Assembly (NCBI RefSeq): GCF_014697615.1
Contig: NZ_JACJSD010000029.1
Span: 1 to 64,000, forward strand
Length of the DNA: 64,000 nucleotides
Source: Nostoc sp. FACHB-280
GTDB taxonomy: Bacteria > Cyanobacteriota > Cyanobacteriia > Cyanobacteriales > Nostocaceae
Reading direction: 5' to 3'
Part shown: positions 1 to 10,400 of the stretch, one piece after another
Layout of the letters: each line of letters opens with the position of its first letter
Position numbering within the stretch: position 1 is the stretch's first letter
Made by a program: the position numbers and the translations under genes
The notes under the pieces: generated by a model
What the model was told of the DNA's origin: nothing
Database searches by the model: none
The model's input: the letters and a program-made list of their open reading frames with translations, nothing else

Positions 1-2
1 TG

Positions 3-86
3 TTTATATTGCCAATTGCTTGTATAACTCTTTCCCTACTTGGGCTTTTGCCACCAATTACTGCTAATTCTATTGAATTATACTGA
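3..86 (+). CDS. possible C-terminal tail of a gene entering from the left edge
   Basis: From base 3 an open frame of 27 hydrophobic residues (beginning FILPIACITLSLLGLLPP) runs to a TGA at 84-86. It reads like the end of a membrane or exported protein, but it is too short to identify and could be chance. The rest of the leading 203 bases shows no other coding sign. Confidence 0.25.
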   Translation, partial: FILPIACITLSLLGLLPPITANSIELY

Positions 87-203
87 TTTTATTCATGCTA
101 TTCTAGCATAGCTACTCTGGGAGAGCCAAAAATATCAATCATTCGCTACATTTGCCTCAGTTGCTAAAATAGAACAGCAAAAAATAGTCTAAGTATCCCA
201 GCA

Positions 204-710
204 GTGCGAAGATATCAAGTCTTTTATTTAATATTTTTTCTCACTTTAGCTGCTATTGTTAGCTTTTGTTTATTCACTGATGTTTCACCGTTGGTTAGTT
301 GCGATAAGTGGAAATATTCTAGTAATTACCCACCAGAAAAATATTATGCCCATCCTGTAGATTTAGTTGTGACACCTTGGCGGGGACAACATAATGTATA
401 TGGGACATTCATTATTCCCAATGGTTATAAAAATGATGGCTTTTTTACGCTCACATTACCAGGAGATAAAACTTACTGTGGACAACTGTTAAATGTGAGT
501 AGTTTTGTCATTCCGGGAATTTACCCACAGCCAAAAAACCGTGTTCTTAGGGGGTATTTAAATACTCGCATCGCTCTTTGGCTGATCTTGCAAGGACATA
601 TTAACGATTTAAAACAACCAAACAATTGGAAACTAGGTTATTTTGAAAGCAAAAAAGTTAATAAGAATAGAAATAGTGTTTATCATCCTAGTAATACAAA
701 ATCCATATAA
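204..710 (+). CDS. small exported or membrane-anchored protein, unknown function
   Basis: An open frame of 168 codons starts at GTG. Residues 5-25 form one hydrophobic segment (YLIFFLTLAAIVSFCLF) that looks like an uncleaved signal anchor or signal peptide, so most of the protein should lie outside the cytoplasm. The mature part has two cysteines (about residues 33 and 92) that could form a disulfide, and a basic, serine/asparagine-rich tail. I recognise no family. The coding frame is clean and the gene is followed by a convergent nucleoside transporter 71 bases downstream. Confidence 0.55.
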   Translation: MRRYQVFYLIFFLTLAAIVSFCLFTDVSPLVSCDKWKYSSNYPPEKYYAHPVDLVVTPWRGQHNVYGTFIIPNGYKNDGFFTLTLPGDKTYCGQLLNVSSFVIPGIYPQPKNRVLRGYLNTRIALWLILQGHINDLKQPNNWKLGYFESKKVNKNRNSVYHPSNTKSI

Positions 711-781
711 AGAAGTATGTAATTATAACTTCTTTTTAGTCTTTTAACTTTTTAATTTTGCCTTATTTATTCAGTCATTTT

Positions 782-1990
782 TCAAACTAGCACTCCCGCA
801 ATACAAGCAGTAATAAAACCAGCTAATAGTCCTCCAATCATTGTCCTCACTCCCAAGCGAGCTAAGTCATGTTGACGGTGAGGAGCCATACCTGTCAGTC
901 CGCCAATTGTAATGCCAATTGAGCCGATATTGGCAAAGTTGCATAATGCGTAAGTTGCAATAATTACGGCACGTTGAGAAATTTTTCCGTCTTGAATTAG
1001 TTGTTTTAAATCTAAGAAAGCAATAAATTCATTTAAAATTGTTTTTGTTCCTAATAGCGCCCCGACTTGTTGGCAATCTTGCCACGGTACACCCATCAAC
1101 CATGCCACAGGAGCCATAACAAAAGATAATATCAACTGTAAGGATAATTGCGGTAAATTTACAAGTGAACCAAACCAACCCAATAAAGCATTTAAAGCCG
1201 CAAGTAATCCTAAAAAAGCAATAATCATTACCCCCACATTCACAGCTAATTTTACGCCATCAATAGCGCCTGTTGTAGCTGCATCAATGACGTTGACATA
1301 GTTGGTTTCGACATCAATTTTGGCTTGTCCTGCTGTTTGAGAAACTTCGGTTTCTGGATACATTAATTTTGATACAACTAAAGATGTAGGTGCAGTCATA
1401 AAAAAGGCTGCAATTAAGTGTTCTGGGGGAATACCAAAGGAAAGATAAGCGCCTAAAACTCCACCGGCAATTGTGGCAAAACCTCCCGTCATCACGGCAT
1501 GAAGTTCGGATAAAGTCATACTGCCTATATATGGTTTAACCATCAGTGCAGCTTCTGTCGGCCCTAAAAAGATGTTACCTGCACAAGATAATGATTCTGA
1601 ACCTGATGTTTTCATAGTTTTAATCATTACCCAGGCGAGCAAATTGACGACTCGCTGTAAAATTCCGTAGTAATACAAAACACTAATAAAAGCAGAGAAA
1701 AAGATAATAGTTGGGAGTACTTGAAAGGCAAAGAAATGGTCTTTAAAATTTTCGCCAAAGACAAATTTTGCCCCAACATCAGAAAAAGCTAAGAAATTAC
1801 TGACAATATCTCCTAAAGATTTAAATATATTTAAACCCCAAGGTGTTTTCAAAATTAGCAGTGCAAATATAAACTCTAATCCCAAACCCCAAGCTACTGT
1901 ACGCCAACGAACTGCTTGACGTTCCACAGATAAAGCATAAGAGATGCCAAGAAAGACTAATATTCCCAGTATGGAGATAGCACGTTCCAT
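782..1990 (-). CDS. concentrative nucleoside transporter (CNT/NupC family)
   Basis: A 402-residue polytopic membrane protein that should import nucleosides with a coupling cation. Family features include the segment GAYLSFGIPPEHLIAA, the following MTAPTSLVVSKLMYPETE stretch, and NEFIAFLDL in the second half, all near the nucleoside-binding re-entrant hairpins of CNT proteins. The length matches bacterial NupC (about 400 residues). The longest frame starts at a TTG four codons upstream; the ATG at 1990 is preferred because its MERAISILG segment begins the first helix directly. It lies alone on the minus strand and probably serves nucleoside salvage. Confidence 0.9.
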   Translation of the reverse strand: MERAISILGILVFLGISYALSVERQAVRWRTVAWGLGLEFIFALLILKTPWGLNIFKSLGDIVSNFLAFSDVGAKFVFGENFKDHFFAFQVLPTIIFFSAFISVLYYYGILQRVVNLLAWVMIKTMKTSGSESLSCAGNIFLGPTEAALMVKPYIGSMTLSELHAVMTGGFATIAGGVLGAYLSFGIPPEHLIAAFFMTAPTSLVVSKLMYPETEVSQTAGQAKIDVETNYVNVIDAATTGAIDGVKLAVNVGVMIIAFLGLLAALNALLGWFGSLVNLPQLSLQLILSFVMAPVAWLMGVPWQDCQQVGALLGTKTILNEFIAFLDLKQLIQDGKISQRAVIIATYALCNFANIGSIGITIGGLTGMAPHRQHDLARLGVRTMIGGLLAGFITACIAGVLV

Positions 1991-2221
1991 AGTAACTGCC
2001 AAAAATGTATAGCTATGATACTCGGCTATCCAGCATACATAAAAATGTAACTTTTTTAACTTTTGGATTTGACTGTCTTGGTATCAAAGAAAAATGCGAT
2101 CGCCCGTTAATTGAGAATTAAACTCTATAAAAGTGCAAAGTTCAAAATTTTTAATAAAACTTTCCGTGTCAAACAATGCCAAAACTGATACCTTAAAATT
2201 TACTTTGTTTAAAAACAGTTT

Positions 2222-2494
2222 ATGAATCGCATGTTTCGCCGCTATCACCGTCAGATAGCCATTATTCTGTGCTTGCCTTTATTTTTAACTGTATTAACTG
2301 GTATGGGTTATACCATAGCCCATGAAATATTACACCAAGATGAGATAGGTGAATTCCTCTTAGGGTTGCATACCTTAGAAATCGTTCATTTAGAAAAAAT
2401 TTACCCACTTTTGAATGGTTTAGGGTTAGTTGGCTTGTTAATTACTGGCGTAACTATGACAGGTTTATTCCGTAAACGAGTTTCACAGGAATAA
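2222..2494 (+). CDS. PepSY-type small membrane protein
   Basis: A 90-residue protein with two transmembrane helices. The N-terminal RRYHRQIAIILCLPLFLTVL and the closing LITGVTMTG segment resemble the membrane helices flanking PepSY domains in iron-regulated membrane proteins. The intervening loop carries His and Glu residues. It is far shorter than full PepSY transporters (about 370 or more residues), and similar short versions are common in cyanobacteria. It stands alone; no operon partner is visible. Confidence 0.65.
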   Translation: MNRMFRRYHRQIAIILCLPLFLTVLTGMGYTIAHEILHQDEIGEFLLGLHTLEIVHLEKIYPLLNGLGLVGLLITGVTMTGLFRKRVSQE

Positions 2495-2894
2495 TTTTGT
2501 GGTTTTGGAGATTAATTTCTCTGCGCTAACTGTACTCGCCGTTTAGCGAGAGATGTTTAAGGCACAAAAAATGCTTCGTATATTTATAAGGTTTAGAGAT
2601 GATTGATAAAGTAAACCTTAAATTTTAGGGTGAATTATAGCAACGTTTAACGCACCATCTTTCTCGGTGCGTGACGGCTAATTCTCTCTCTTTTAAGTTC
2701 CAAAATCCTTGTATAGCCGTAACACACCCTACTAGCGTGACAAGCCTTAAATGTTGCATTATAAATTTCTTGTGGGATGGGCTTCTAGCCCGTCCGGTGC
2801 GGGCAGGATGCCCACACCACAAGAGTCATTTTTATGCCCTATTTTAGCCTTGCCACGCCACTACTTAAAGTATATTCGTGCCGATTAATTAATA
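2495..2894. repeat. intergenic region with dispersed cyanobacterial repeats
   Basis: No convincing gene. Positions about 2640-2680 hold a GCACCATC...GGTGCGTGACGGC imperfect palindrome, and positions 2770-2822 hold a GC-rich inverted sequence (GGGCTTCTAGCCCGTCC, then a GTGCGGGCAGGATGCCCACACC segment). Both look like dispersed intergenic repeats of filamentous cyanobacteria. A 65-codon open frame over them is an artefact of the repeat. Confidence 0.5.
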
Positions 2895-2931
2895 CAAAAA
2901 ACCACAGATAAACCCAGTGTTTACCTGTGGT
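2895..2931 (-). terminator. rho-independent terminator of the peroxiredoxin gene
   Basis: Read on the minus strand, arms of 13 bases (ACCACAGGTAAAC / GTTTATCTGTGGT, one mismatch) enclose a 5-base loop and run into six T residues. It lies about 60 bases past the peroxiredoxin stop codon. Confidence 0.85.
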
Positions 2932-2990
2932 AAAAATGAATTTTACCTTCAATGCCAACAAAAACTATTGGAATTGAAAGCGAGAAAATT

Positions 2991-3602
2991 CTAGACGGAA
3001 GCGAAGTAAACTTTAGACTTCACAGGGTCAGGAGTCATTGTCTGATCTCCTGGTTGCCAACCAGCAGGACAAACTTCATCAGGATGTGATTGTACGTGCT
3101 GAATAGCTTGTAATGTCCGTAGGGTTTCATCAACGCTACGACCAAAAGCTAGGTTGTTAATGGTAGCGTGTTGGATGATACCATCTTTGTCAATCAAGAA
3201 CAGACCACGCAATGCAACGCCTGCTGCTGGGTCAAGAACGTTGTAAGCCGCGCTAATTTCTTTCTTGATGTCGGAAACTAGGGGATAATTGAGGTCGCCT
3301 ACGCCACCAGATTTGCGATCAGTTTGAATCCAAGCGAGGTGGGAGAACTCACTATCAACGGAAACACCGAGAACTTCAGTGTTAAGTTTCTTGAATTCTT
3401 CGTAGCGATCGCTAAATGCTGTGATTTCAGTAGGACAAACAAAGGTAAAGTCTAGGGGGTAGAAAAATAAGACTACATACTTACCGCGATAGTCGGAAAG
3501 TTTGATTGTCTTGAATTCCTGATCAAATACAGCAGTTGCTGTAAAGTCGGGAGCTTGTTGACCAACGCGGAGGCTTCCTTCTGTTCCGTAAGTGAGGGAC
3601 AT
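2991..3602 (-). CDS. typical 2-Cys peroxiredoxin (thioredoxin-dependent peroxidase)
   Basis: A 203-residue cytosolic enzyme that reduces hydrogen peroxide and organic peroxides using thioredoxin or NTRC. The peroxidatic cysteine is Cys56 in [13 protein letters not shown], and the resolving cysteine is Cys178 in [10 protein letters not shown], the arrangement of AhpC/Prx1-type enzymes. The tail ends YFASV, a C-terminal extension of the kind linked to over-oxidation sensitivity. The ATG at 3602 follows an AGGAGAATTAGGTTA-like leader. It is divergent from the debranching-type enzyme, with a striking dyad at 3705-3729 between them, and has its own terminator. Confidence 0.97.
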   Translation of the reverse strand: MSLTYGTEGSLRVGQQAPDFTATAVFDQEFKTIKLSDYRGKYVVLFFYPLDFTFVCPTEITAFSDRYEEFKKLNTEVLGVSVDSEFSHLAWIQTDRKSGGVGDLNYPLVSDIKKEISAAYNVLDPAAGVALRGLFLIDKDGIIQHATINNLAFGRSVDETLRTLQAIQHVQSHPDEVCPAGWQPGDQTMTPDPVKSKVYFASV

Positions 3603-3704
3603 TAACCTAATTCTCCTTCAACTTATATTTTGTTTTGGTAGCGTTAGGATTCGGGTCAGGTAAAACTCACCCATCCACGCTGATTCACAGTTTAATTACG
3701 ATCT

Positions 3705-3729
3705 GTTACGACTATATCATAGTCATAAC
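3705..3729. promoter_or_regulatory. candidate operator: 25-bp dyad between peroxiredoxin and debranching enzyme genes
   Basis: GTTACGACTAT-ATC-ATAGTCATAAC: 11-base arms with a single mismatch around a 3-base centre. It lies 103 bases before the peroxiredoxin start and 15 bases before the glucosidase start. Size and AT-rich symmetry fit a Fur/PerR-family site, and cyanobacterial peroxiredoxin genes are known targets of PerR-type (FurC) regulators. The assignment to that family is inference. Confidence 0.5.
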
Positions 3730-3744
3730 GATTTTGAGTAGCAA

Positions 3745-5853
3745 ATGACCAATTTAGATACAAGAGAATGGTTACTAACCAATGGCTTAGGCAGTTTTGC
3801 CAGTGGGACAGTTTCTGATGTCCGCACACGTACCTACCACGGTTGGTTATTTGCCGCTACAAATCCGCCATCTGGGCGCACCCTATTGTTATCGCACTTA
3901 GAAGCGAGTTTAGAAGTATCAAAGGGAGTCGTGGCACTAGGAACAAACATTTGGGGCAGTGGTGAGATTAAGCCCACAGGTTACGAACTCCTACGATCTT
4001 TTGATATTAACCCAGTACCCAAATGGATTTGGGGTGAAGATAACTGGCAGTTAAGTAGACAACTGTTAATGCCATACTATGCCAGTGAAGGCAGTAGGGA
4101 AGGTAACTCCCAAGCCCATCGGATATTGATTCACTATCGTTATGACGGCATAGAGACAGCAATTTTAAAATTGAGGTTGTTGATTTGCGATCGCGACTTT
4201 CATCGTCAACAAACTGCCACAGGGTTACAATTTTCCCAATTACTAGGGCAACAACAAGTTTGCCTACAAGCGATCGCATCGGGACACTTTGGCAAACCTT
4301 GGTATTTACGTTGGACTCAGGGTAAATATCAAGCAGACGCATTTTGGTATTGGAATTACGTCTTACCAGAAGAAACACGCCGAGGATTAGGTAATTATGA
4401 AGACCTTTATAGTCCTGGCTATTTAATCGTCACACTCCAGCCAGGAGATAGCGTCACCTTAGAAGCAAGGTTAGGTTTTCCTGACCCACAGCAAAACCCA
4501 CTGTTAACAGAAAGTTTTGCAGAAGCAGTCGAAGCAGAACAAGAAAGACTCAGCCAGATTTTTGGCTACATTCAACCCAAAAATCGAGATTGGGAATCAA
4601 CCACAGGCTTATTTACAAGTAAAGCAGCAACCGCCCAGGAAAGTGAAGAAAGCCCTCAATTCCCAGTTTCCTGTCCACTGCTGAATACCCAATCTCTGAT
4701 TTGGCAACAATTACTCAAAGCCAGTGATCAGTTTATTGTGTATCGGGCTGCCGTTGCTGGCCCAACAATTATTGCTGGTTATCACTGGTTTAATGACAGA
4801 GGGCGTGATACGTTAATTGCCTTACCAGGTCTAGCATTAGTGCCGCAACGCTACGAATTAGCCAAAGGGTTATTACAAACTTTTGGGCTTTACTGTCGCC
4901 ACGGTTTAATTCCCAATGCCTTTCCTGATGTTGATGGTGAACCATCTTACAACAGTATTGATGCGGCGCTCTGGTGGATTGAAACATTAGGACTGTACTT
5001 AGAAGTCACCCAAGACTGGGAATTTTTAGCAGACCAATTCCCGATAGTGCAGCAAATTCACAAAGCCTTTGTTGGTGGGACAAGATATAACATCCAAGTT
5101 GATGCCACCGATGGATTAGTGGGTTGGTATGCTCGTGGTGTAGCTTTAACTTGGATGGATGCTCTAGTTAATGGTCAACCTGTAACGCCTCGTCATGGTA
5201 AGCCAGTAGAAATTAATGCCCTGTGGTATTCTGCGTTGTGTTGGATGAGCCAATGGGCGCAACGCTTAAGCCAAATGCCTGTGGAGGATGCACCACGTTT
5301 AGCAAAACAGGCGCAACGTTATACACAGCAAGCACAACAGGTAAAAGTTTCCCTGCAAAAATTCTGGAATCCAATGTTGGGTTACTTTTACGACACCATT
5401 GAACCAGACGATCGCCGCAACTCCCAAATTCGCCCCAATGCTGTGATTGCGTTATCTTTACGCCATTGTGGATTTTCTCAACAACAAGGTCGTCAGGTAC
5501 TCGACTTAGCCACTTATCGCTTGCTGACTCCCTATGGACTGCGTAGCTTGGATGCGATTGATCCGGAATATGTAGGTAAGTATACAGGTATGCCCCATGA
5601 TCGCGATCGCGCTTACCATCAAGGTACCGTTTGGAGTTGGTTAATTGGGCCGTTTATTCGTGCTTGGCAGCGTTTTTACCCCAAACAACCACTGCCTTTT
5701 AATTGGCAACCTCTCATCGACCATTTTCTTGCCGATGCTTGTCTTGGCTCCATTTCCGAAATTTTTGATGGCGACCCACCGCACACCCCCAGAGGTGCGA
5801 TCGCTCAAGCTTGGTCAATAGCCGAAGTGATGCGTCATATCCAAGAATTTTGA
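3745..5853 (+). CDS. amylo-alpha-1,6-glucosidase (glycogen debranching-type enzyme)
   Basis: A 702-residue enzyme expected to hydrolyse alpha-1,6 branch glucose of glycogen or related glucans. The N-terminal part (residues 1-270, opening REWLLTNGLGSFASGTVS) is the beta-sandwich typical of bacterial GDE proteins. The C-terminal (alpha/alpha)6 barrel spans about 310-700, with the acidic motif NAFPDVDGEPSYNSIDAALW near residue 393 and the HDRDRAYHQGTVWSW motif near 617; acidic residues there are the presumed catalytic ones. The ATG lies right behind the 25-bp dyad. With the GH57-type enzyme and sucrose synthase elsewhere in the window it suggests active glucan turnover. Confidence 0.92.
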   Translation: MTNLDTREWLLTNGLGSFASGTVSDVRTRTYHGWLFAATNPPSGRTLLLSHLEASLEVSKGVVALGTNIWGSGEIKPTGYELLRSFDINPVPKWIWGEDNWQLSRQLLMPYYASEGSREGNSQAHRILIHYRYDGIETAILKLRLLICDRDFHRQQTATGLQFSQLLGQQQVCLQAIASGHFGKPWYLRWTQGKYQADAFWYWNYVLPEETRRGLGNYEDLYSPGYLIVTLQPGDSVTLEARLGFPDPQQNPLLTESFAEAVEAEQERLSQIFGYIQPKNRDWESTTGLFTSKAATAQESEESPQFPVSCPLLNTQSLIWQQLLKASDQFIVYRAAVAGPTIIAGYHWFNDRGRDTLIALPGLALVPQRYELAKGLLQTFGLYCRHGLIPNAFPDVDGEPSYNSIDAALWWIETLGLYLEVTQDWEFLADQFPIVQQIHKAFVGGTRYNIQVDATDGLVGWYARGVALTWMDALVNGQPVTPRHGKPVEINALWYSALCWMSQWAQRLSQMPVEDAPRLAKQAQRYTQQAQQVKVSLQKFWNPMLGYFYDTIEPDDRRNSQIRPNAVIALSLRHCGFSQQQGRQVLDLATYRLLTPYGLRSLDAIDPEYVGKYTGMPHDRDRAYHQGTVWSWLIGPFIRAWQRFYPKQPLPFNWQPLIDHFLADACLGSISEIFDGDPPHTPRGAIAQAWSIAEVMRHIQEF

Positions 5854-6002
5854 ATTTTGACTTTGCTGTAAGACTGTAAGTGTTCAAAACCCTTACCTCC
5901 ATACACCCGCATCAACCGACCATATTTGTGCTTAAATCCTGAATCAAATATGAGAAACTATCTTCTCTAACCCCTAATTTCTAGTCTCTAGTCTCTATAA
6001 GC

Positions 6003-7112
6003 ATGATGAAACGCCGAAAGATTTTAAACACAGCCGCTTTAGCCACAGCCACTGCTGCAACTTTAACTGCTTGTAACCGTAGTAATACATCCCCTGGAGT
6101 GCAAACTGGACTCCCGACTGTCCGGTGGCGAATGGCTACTAGTTGGACTAAAAGTTTAGGGACTTTTATTGGTGCAAAGGTAGTTTCACAACGAGTCAAG
6201 GAAATGACTAACGGTCGGTTTACAATTACTCCCTTTGCGGCTGGCGAGTTAGTCCCAGGATTGCAAGTTTTAGATGCGGTGCAAGCCGGAACTGTAGAAT
6301 GCGGTCATACATCCAGCTATTATTACATTGGTAAAAGTCCAGCTTTAGCTTTCGCCACCTCTGTACCCTTTGGTTTAAACGCCCAACAGCAAAATGCTTG
6401 GCTATATCATGGCGGCGGTTTAGAAGCAATTCAGAAAGTCTATGCCAATTTCAATATTATTAATTTTCCCGCAGGTAATACTGGGGCGCAGATGGGGGGC
6501 TGGTTTAAAAAAGAAATTAAAACTGTCGCTGACCTCAAAGGTTTAAAAATGCGAATTCCGGGGTTAGGCGGACAAGTAATGTCGCGTTTGGGTGTGAATG
6601 TGCAAGTTTTACCTGGAGGCGAAATTTATTTGTCACTCGACCGGGGTGCGATTGATGCGGCTGAATGGGTAGGCCCTTACGATGACGAAAAACTTGGCTT
6701 AAATAAAGCTGCAAAATATTATTACTATCCCGGTTGGTGGGAACCAGGGCCATCTTTGGATGTGTTAGTCAATTTGAACGCTTGGAACAAATTACCCCAA
6801 GAATATCAGCAGATTTTAAAAGCTGCTACTTTAGAAGCAAACATGAATATGCTGACAGAGTATGATGCGTTGAATGGTGCTGCACTTTCGAGATTAATTG
6901 CTGGCGGTACGCAACTAACGCCCTATAGTCAGGAGATTTTACAAGCAGCACAGCAAATTGCCATTGAGATATATCAAGAAAACGCCACTAAAGATACTAA
7001 CTTCAAACAAGTTTATGAACAGTGGAAAAACTTCCGCCAACAAGTTTATAACTGGAATCGGGTGAATGAATTAAGCTACGCCAACTTTGTTACTGCTAGT
7101 AATAGCAAGTGA
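6003..7112 (+). CDS. TRAP transporter substrate-binding lipoprotein, 2-oxoacid (TakP/All3028) type
   Basis: A 369-residue periplasmic receptor of the DctP family. The N-terminus carries twin arginines (KRRKIL), an alanine-rich hydrophobic core and a lipobox-like LTAC at about residue 24, so a Tat-exported, lipid-anchored protein is likely. The conserved family arginine is in [12 protein letters not shown]. The segment [18 protein letters not shown] matches what I recall of receptors for pyruvate and other 2-oxo monocarboxylates (TakP; All3028 of Anabaena PCC 7120, whose system was shown experimentally to take up pyruvate). Its membrane partners are on the opposite strand at 15475-17350, separated by two sensor kinases. 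ATG ATG gives two possible starts, 6003 or 6006. Confidence 0.9.
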   Translation: MMKRRKILNTAALATATAATLTACNRSNTSPGVQTGLPTVRWRMATSWTKSLGTFIGAKVVSQRVKEMTNGRFTITPFAAGELVPGLQVLDAVQAGTVECGHTSSYYYIGKSPALAFATSVPFGLNAQQQNAWLYHGGGLEAIQKVYANFNIINFPAGNTGAQMGGWFKKEIKTVADLKGLKMRIPGLGGQVMSRLGVNVQVLPGGEIYLSLDRGAIDAAEWVGPYDDEKLGLNKAAKYYYYPGWWEPGPSLDVLVNLNAWNKLPQEYQQILKAATLEANMNMLTEYDALNGAALSRLIAGGTQLTPYSQEILQAAQQIAIEIYQENATKDTNFKQVYEQWKNFRQQVYNWNRVNELSYANFVTASNSK

Positions 7113-7117
7113 TAGCT

Positions 7118-7148
7118 TCCCCACACGCTGTTGTACTTTGTGTGGGGA
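7118..7148 (+). terminator. probable terminator after the TRAP binding-protein gene
   Basis: TCCCCACAC (7118-7126) and GTGTGGGGA (7140-7148) form a 9-bp perfect stem with a 13-base loop, followed by an AT-rich TATAAATTTT stretch. It begins six bases after the stop codon. Confidence 0.75.
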
Positions 7149-7417
7149 TATAAATTTTATGTTGAGCTTGCTTGTGTGGGAATGTTGATTTAGGGATAGC
7201 GATCGCACAAAAAACATCCGCCAAGTTAGTTTATTTGTATTACTATAATCATAGTGTCAACAGTATTGCTGACCTGAGTTTTTCAACTCTCAATCTCATC
7301 TGGTAAATACCTCAGCTTGAGCAAACTTTAAGAAAATATTTACAAAATTCATTAATAGCCAAATAGCTTCTTGATCACTGAGCTTACGATTTAGCTCACG
7401 CAAGTGAAAAAATAAAC
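7149..7417. other. gene-free leader region of the two-kinase operon
   Basis: About 270 AT-rich bases with a GCGATCGC site at 7199 and no other clear signal. It must contain the promoter of the kinase pair, but I cannot place it confidently. Confidence 0.4.
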
Positions 7418-10400
7418 ATGAGTATTATTCTTGCCGACTACAATCTTATTAAAATTTTGTACCAGAACACCAATACCTGTATTTATCGTGCTGTCAAAGA
7501 GTCAGAAAAAATATCAGTAATTATTAAAACTATCACAAATGAGTATCCTACAATCGAACAAATCACTCGGCTGAGATACGAGTATCAAATACTGCAATCT
7601 TTAGCAATAGAAGAAGTGATTCAACCTCTAGCTTTAGAAACTACACAAAATAGAATTACACTGATTCTACAAGACTTTCCTGGAGAAACATTGCATGATT
7701 TCATTCGCACAAATAACTTAAAATTAACTGTTTTTTTAGAAATTGCAATTCAATTAGCATCAACATTATCTCAGTTACATCAAAATAATATTATTCATAA
7801 AGATATCCAACCTTATAATATTTTAATTGACCCTAACACAAATAAAATCAAAATTATCAATTTTAGTATTGCTTCACGCTTACATAGAGAAAATCAGACT
7901 GTAAATAACATCAATTTGTTAGAAGGTAGTCTTGCTTATTTATCACCCGAACAAACCGGGAGAATGAACCGCTTAATAGACTACCGTACGGATTTTTATT
8001 CTTTAGGTGTTACCCTTTATCAAATGTTAGTGGGTAAACTGCCATTTGTAGCAAGCGATCCTTTAGAAATAATTCATTCTCATATTGCAAGAATTCCTAT
8101 ACCACCTCAAGAATTAAATTCACAAATTCCACCAGCAGTATCTAATATTGTGCTGAAATTATTAGCTAAGACTGCTGAGGAACGATATCAGAATGCCTTG
8201 GGTTTAAAAGCCGATTTAGAATTATGTTTACATCAGTTACAAACAATTGGCAAAATTACAGATTTTGTTGTCGGTAAACTTGATTTAAATAGTCAATTTG
8301 TAATTCCTCAAAAACTTTATGGACGCGAGCAAGAAGTTGCTCAATTGATTAGTATTTTTGAGCAAGTTAGTTCTGGCAGCACTGAATTAATCCTAGTTAG
8401 TGGTTATTCGGGAATTGGTAAATCTTCGTTAGTCAATGAAGTTTCTCAATCGATTATCCGCCAGCGTGGTTATTCTATTTCAGGAAAGTTTGACCAGTAT
8501 AAACGTCATATACCTTATGCAGCATTTATCCAAGCATTCCAAGAATTAATTCGACAGATATTAACAGAAAGCTCTGAAAAAATCACCAGATGGAAGATGA
8601 AAATTCTATCAGCAGTTGGTGTTTACGGTCAAGTAATTATTGATGTGATTCCTGATGTTGAAAAAATTATCGGTACCCAGCCAGAAATCCCGTTATTAGG
8701 AATTAATGAAACACAAAACCGCTTTAATCGATTATTTCAACAATTTATTTATGTATTTTCCCAAACAGAACATCCATTAGTAATTTTCTTAGATGACTTA
8801 CAGTGGGCAGATATTGCATCTCTTAAATTAATTCAATTACTTCTGAGTGATATTGAGAGCAAATATTTATTACTCATAGGTGCATATCGTGATCATGAAG
8901 TCAGTTCAACCCATCCATTAATATTAACTCTCGAAAAACTAAAAAACAGTGAGGTAAATATTAATAATATTAGACTGCATCCGTTGAATATTAGTCATGT
9001 TCAACAACTGGTTAGTGATACATTTCAGAGTTTTCCAGAAAATTCCCAAGAATTAGCTAATTTAGTTTTTCATAAAACCCAAGGCAACCCATTTTTTGTG
9101 ACACAATTACTCAAATCTCTTTATCAAGAAAACTTATTGTTTTTTAATTTTGATACCGCTTGTTGGCAGTGGCATATCGACACTATAAAAGATATTGCCA
9201 TTACCGATAATGTCGTTGAATTGATGGTGAACCAAATTCAAAAATTATCACCAACAACCCAAAAAAAATTACAACTAGCTGCTTGTATTGGAGATAAGTT
9301 TAACTTAGATGTTTTGAGTATTGTAAATCAAAAATCTTGGGCAGAAACAGCCAAAGAACTTTGGGAAGCTTTGCAGGCAGGTTTGGTTTTACCTTTAGAT
9401 GCGTCTTATAAAAGACCTTTAGTTTTAAGTGAACAACAAACAGAACAGCAAATTAGCTATAAATTTTTACATGATCGTGTACAACAGGCATCTTATTCGC
9501 TAATTCCTGATATTGAAAAAAAAATCACTCATTTTACTATTGGTAGATTACTGTTACAAAAATTTTCCCCAGAAGAGCAGAAAGAGCATATTTTTTATTT
9601 AGTCAATCATCTCAATTATGGCATTGATTTGCTCACATCAGATTGGGAAAGATATGAGTTAGCAGAACTTAATTTGATTGCAGGTAAGAAAGCAAAAGCA
9701 GCCGCCGCTTATGAGTCTGCAATAGGCTATTTAAATATAGGTTTAAGCCTCATCGGTAATTCTAGCTGGAATCAGCAATATGAATTAACCTTAGATTTAC
9801 ATCAACAAGCAGTAGAAGTGGCATTTTTGGGTGGTGACTTTGAGCAAATGGAGTTATTAGCTGAAGTCGTACTGCAACAAGCTAAAACACAACTGGAAAA
9901 AGTGAAAGTTTATGAGTTGCGAATCAAAAGCTGTGAAGTACAAAGGAAATTAATGGCGGCTGTGCAGCTTGGGTTACGAGTTTTAGAGATGTTAGGAGTA
10001 AAACTTAACCAAGCACCAACAGAGTTAGATATTCAGCAAGCTATTCAAGAAACTACAAATTATTTAGCCGGGAAACAAATTGCAGATTTAATTAATTCAC
10101 CTGCGGTGACAGATCCTCACAAACTAGCAGCAATGAGACTAATAGCCAGTTTAGTCCCTGCTGCTTATCAATCTGCACCAGAATTATTTATTTTGATGGC
10201 TTGTCAACAAGTTAACTTATCTATTCAATATGGTAATACACCATTTTCAGCTAGTGGTTTTGCTGATTTTGGCGTAGTTTTTAGTGGCTTATGCCAAAAT
10301 ATTGATGCTGCTTATCAAGTTGGAAAATTAGCTTTAAATTTATTGAATAGTTTAGATGCTGATGAAGTCAGAAGCCAAGTTTTATTTAAAGTAGCTACTT

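Noticed and set aside
2625-2822. 65-codon minus-strand frame
   Set aside because: It lies entirely over GC-rich dispersed repeats and has no coding character.
4007-4378. 123-codon antisense frame inside the debranching-type enzyme
   Set aside because: The sense strand encodes a full enzyme with conserved motifs; the antisense frame is a shadow.
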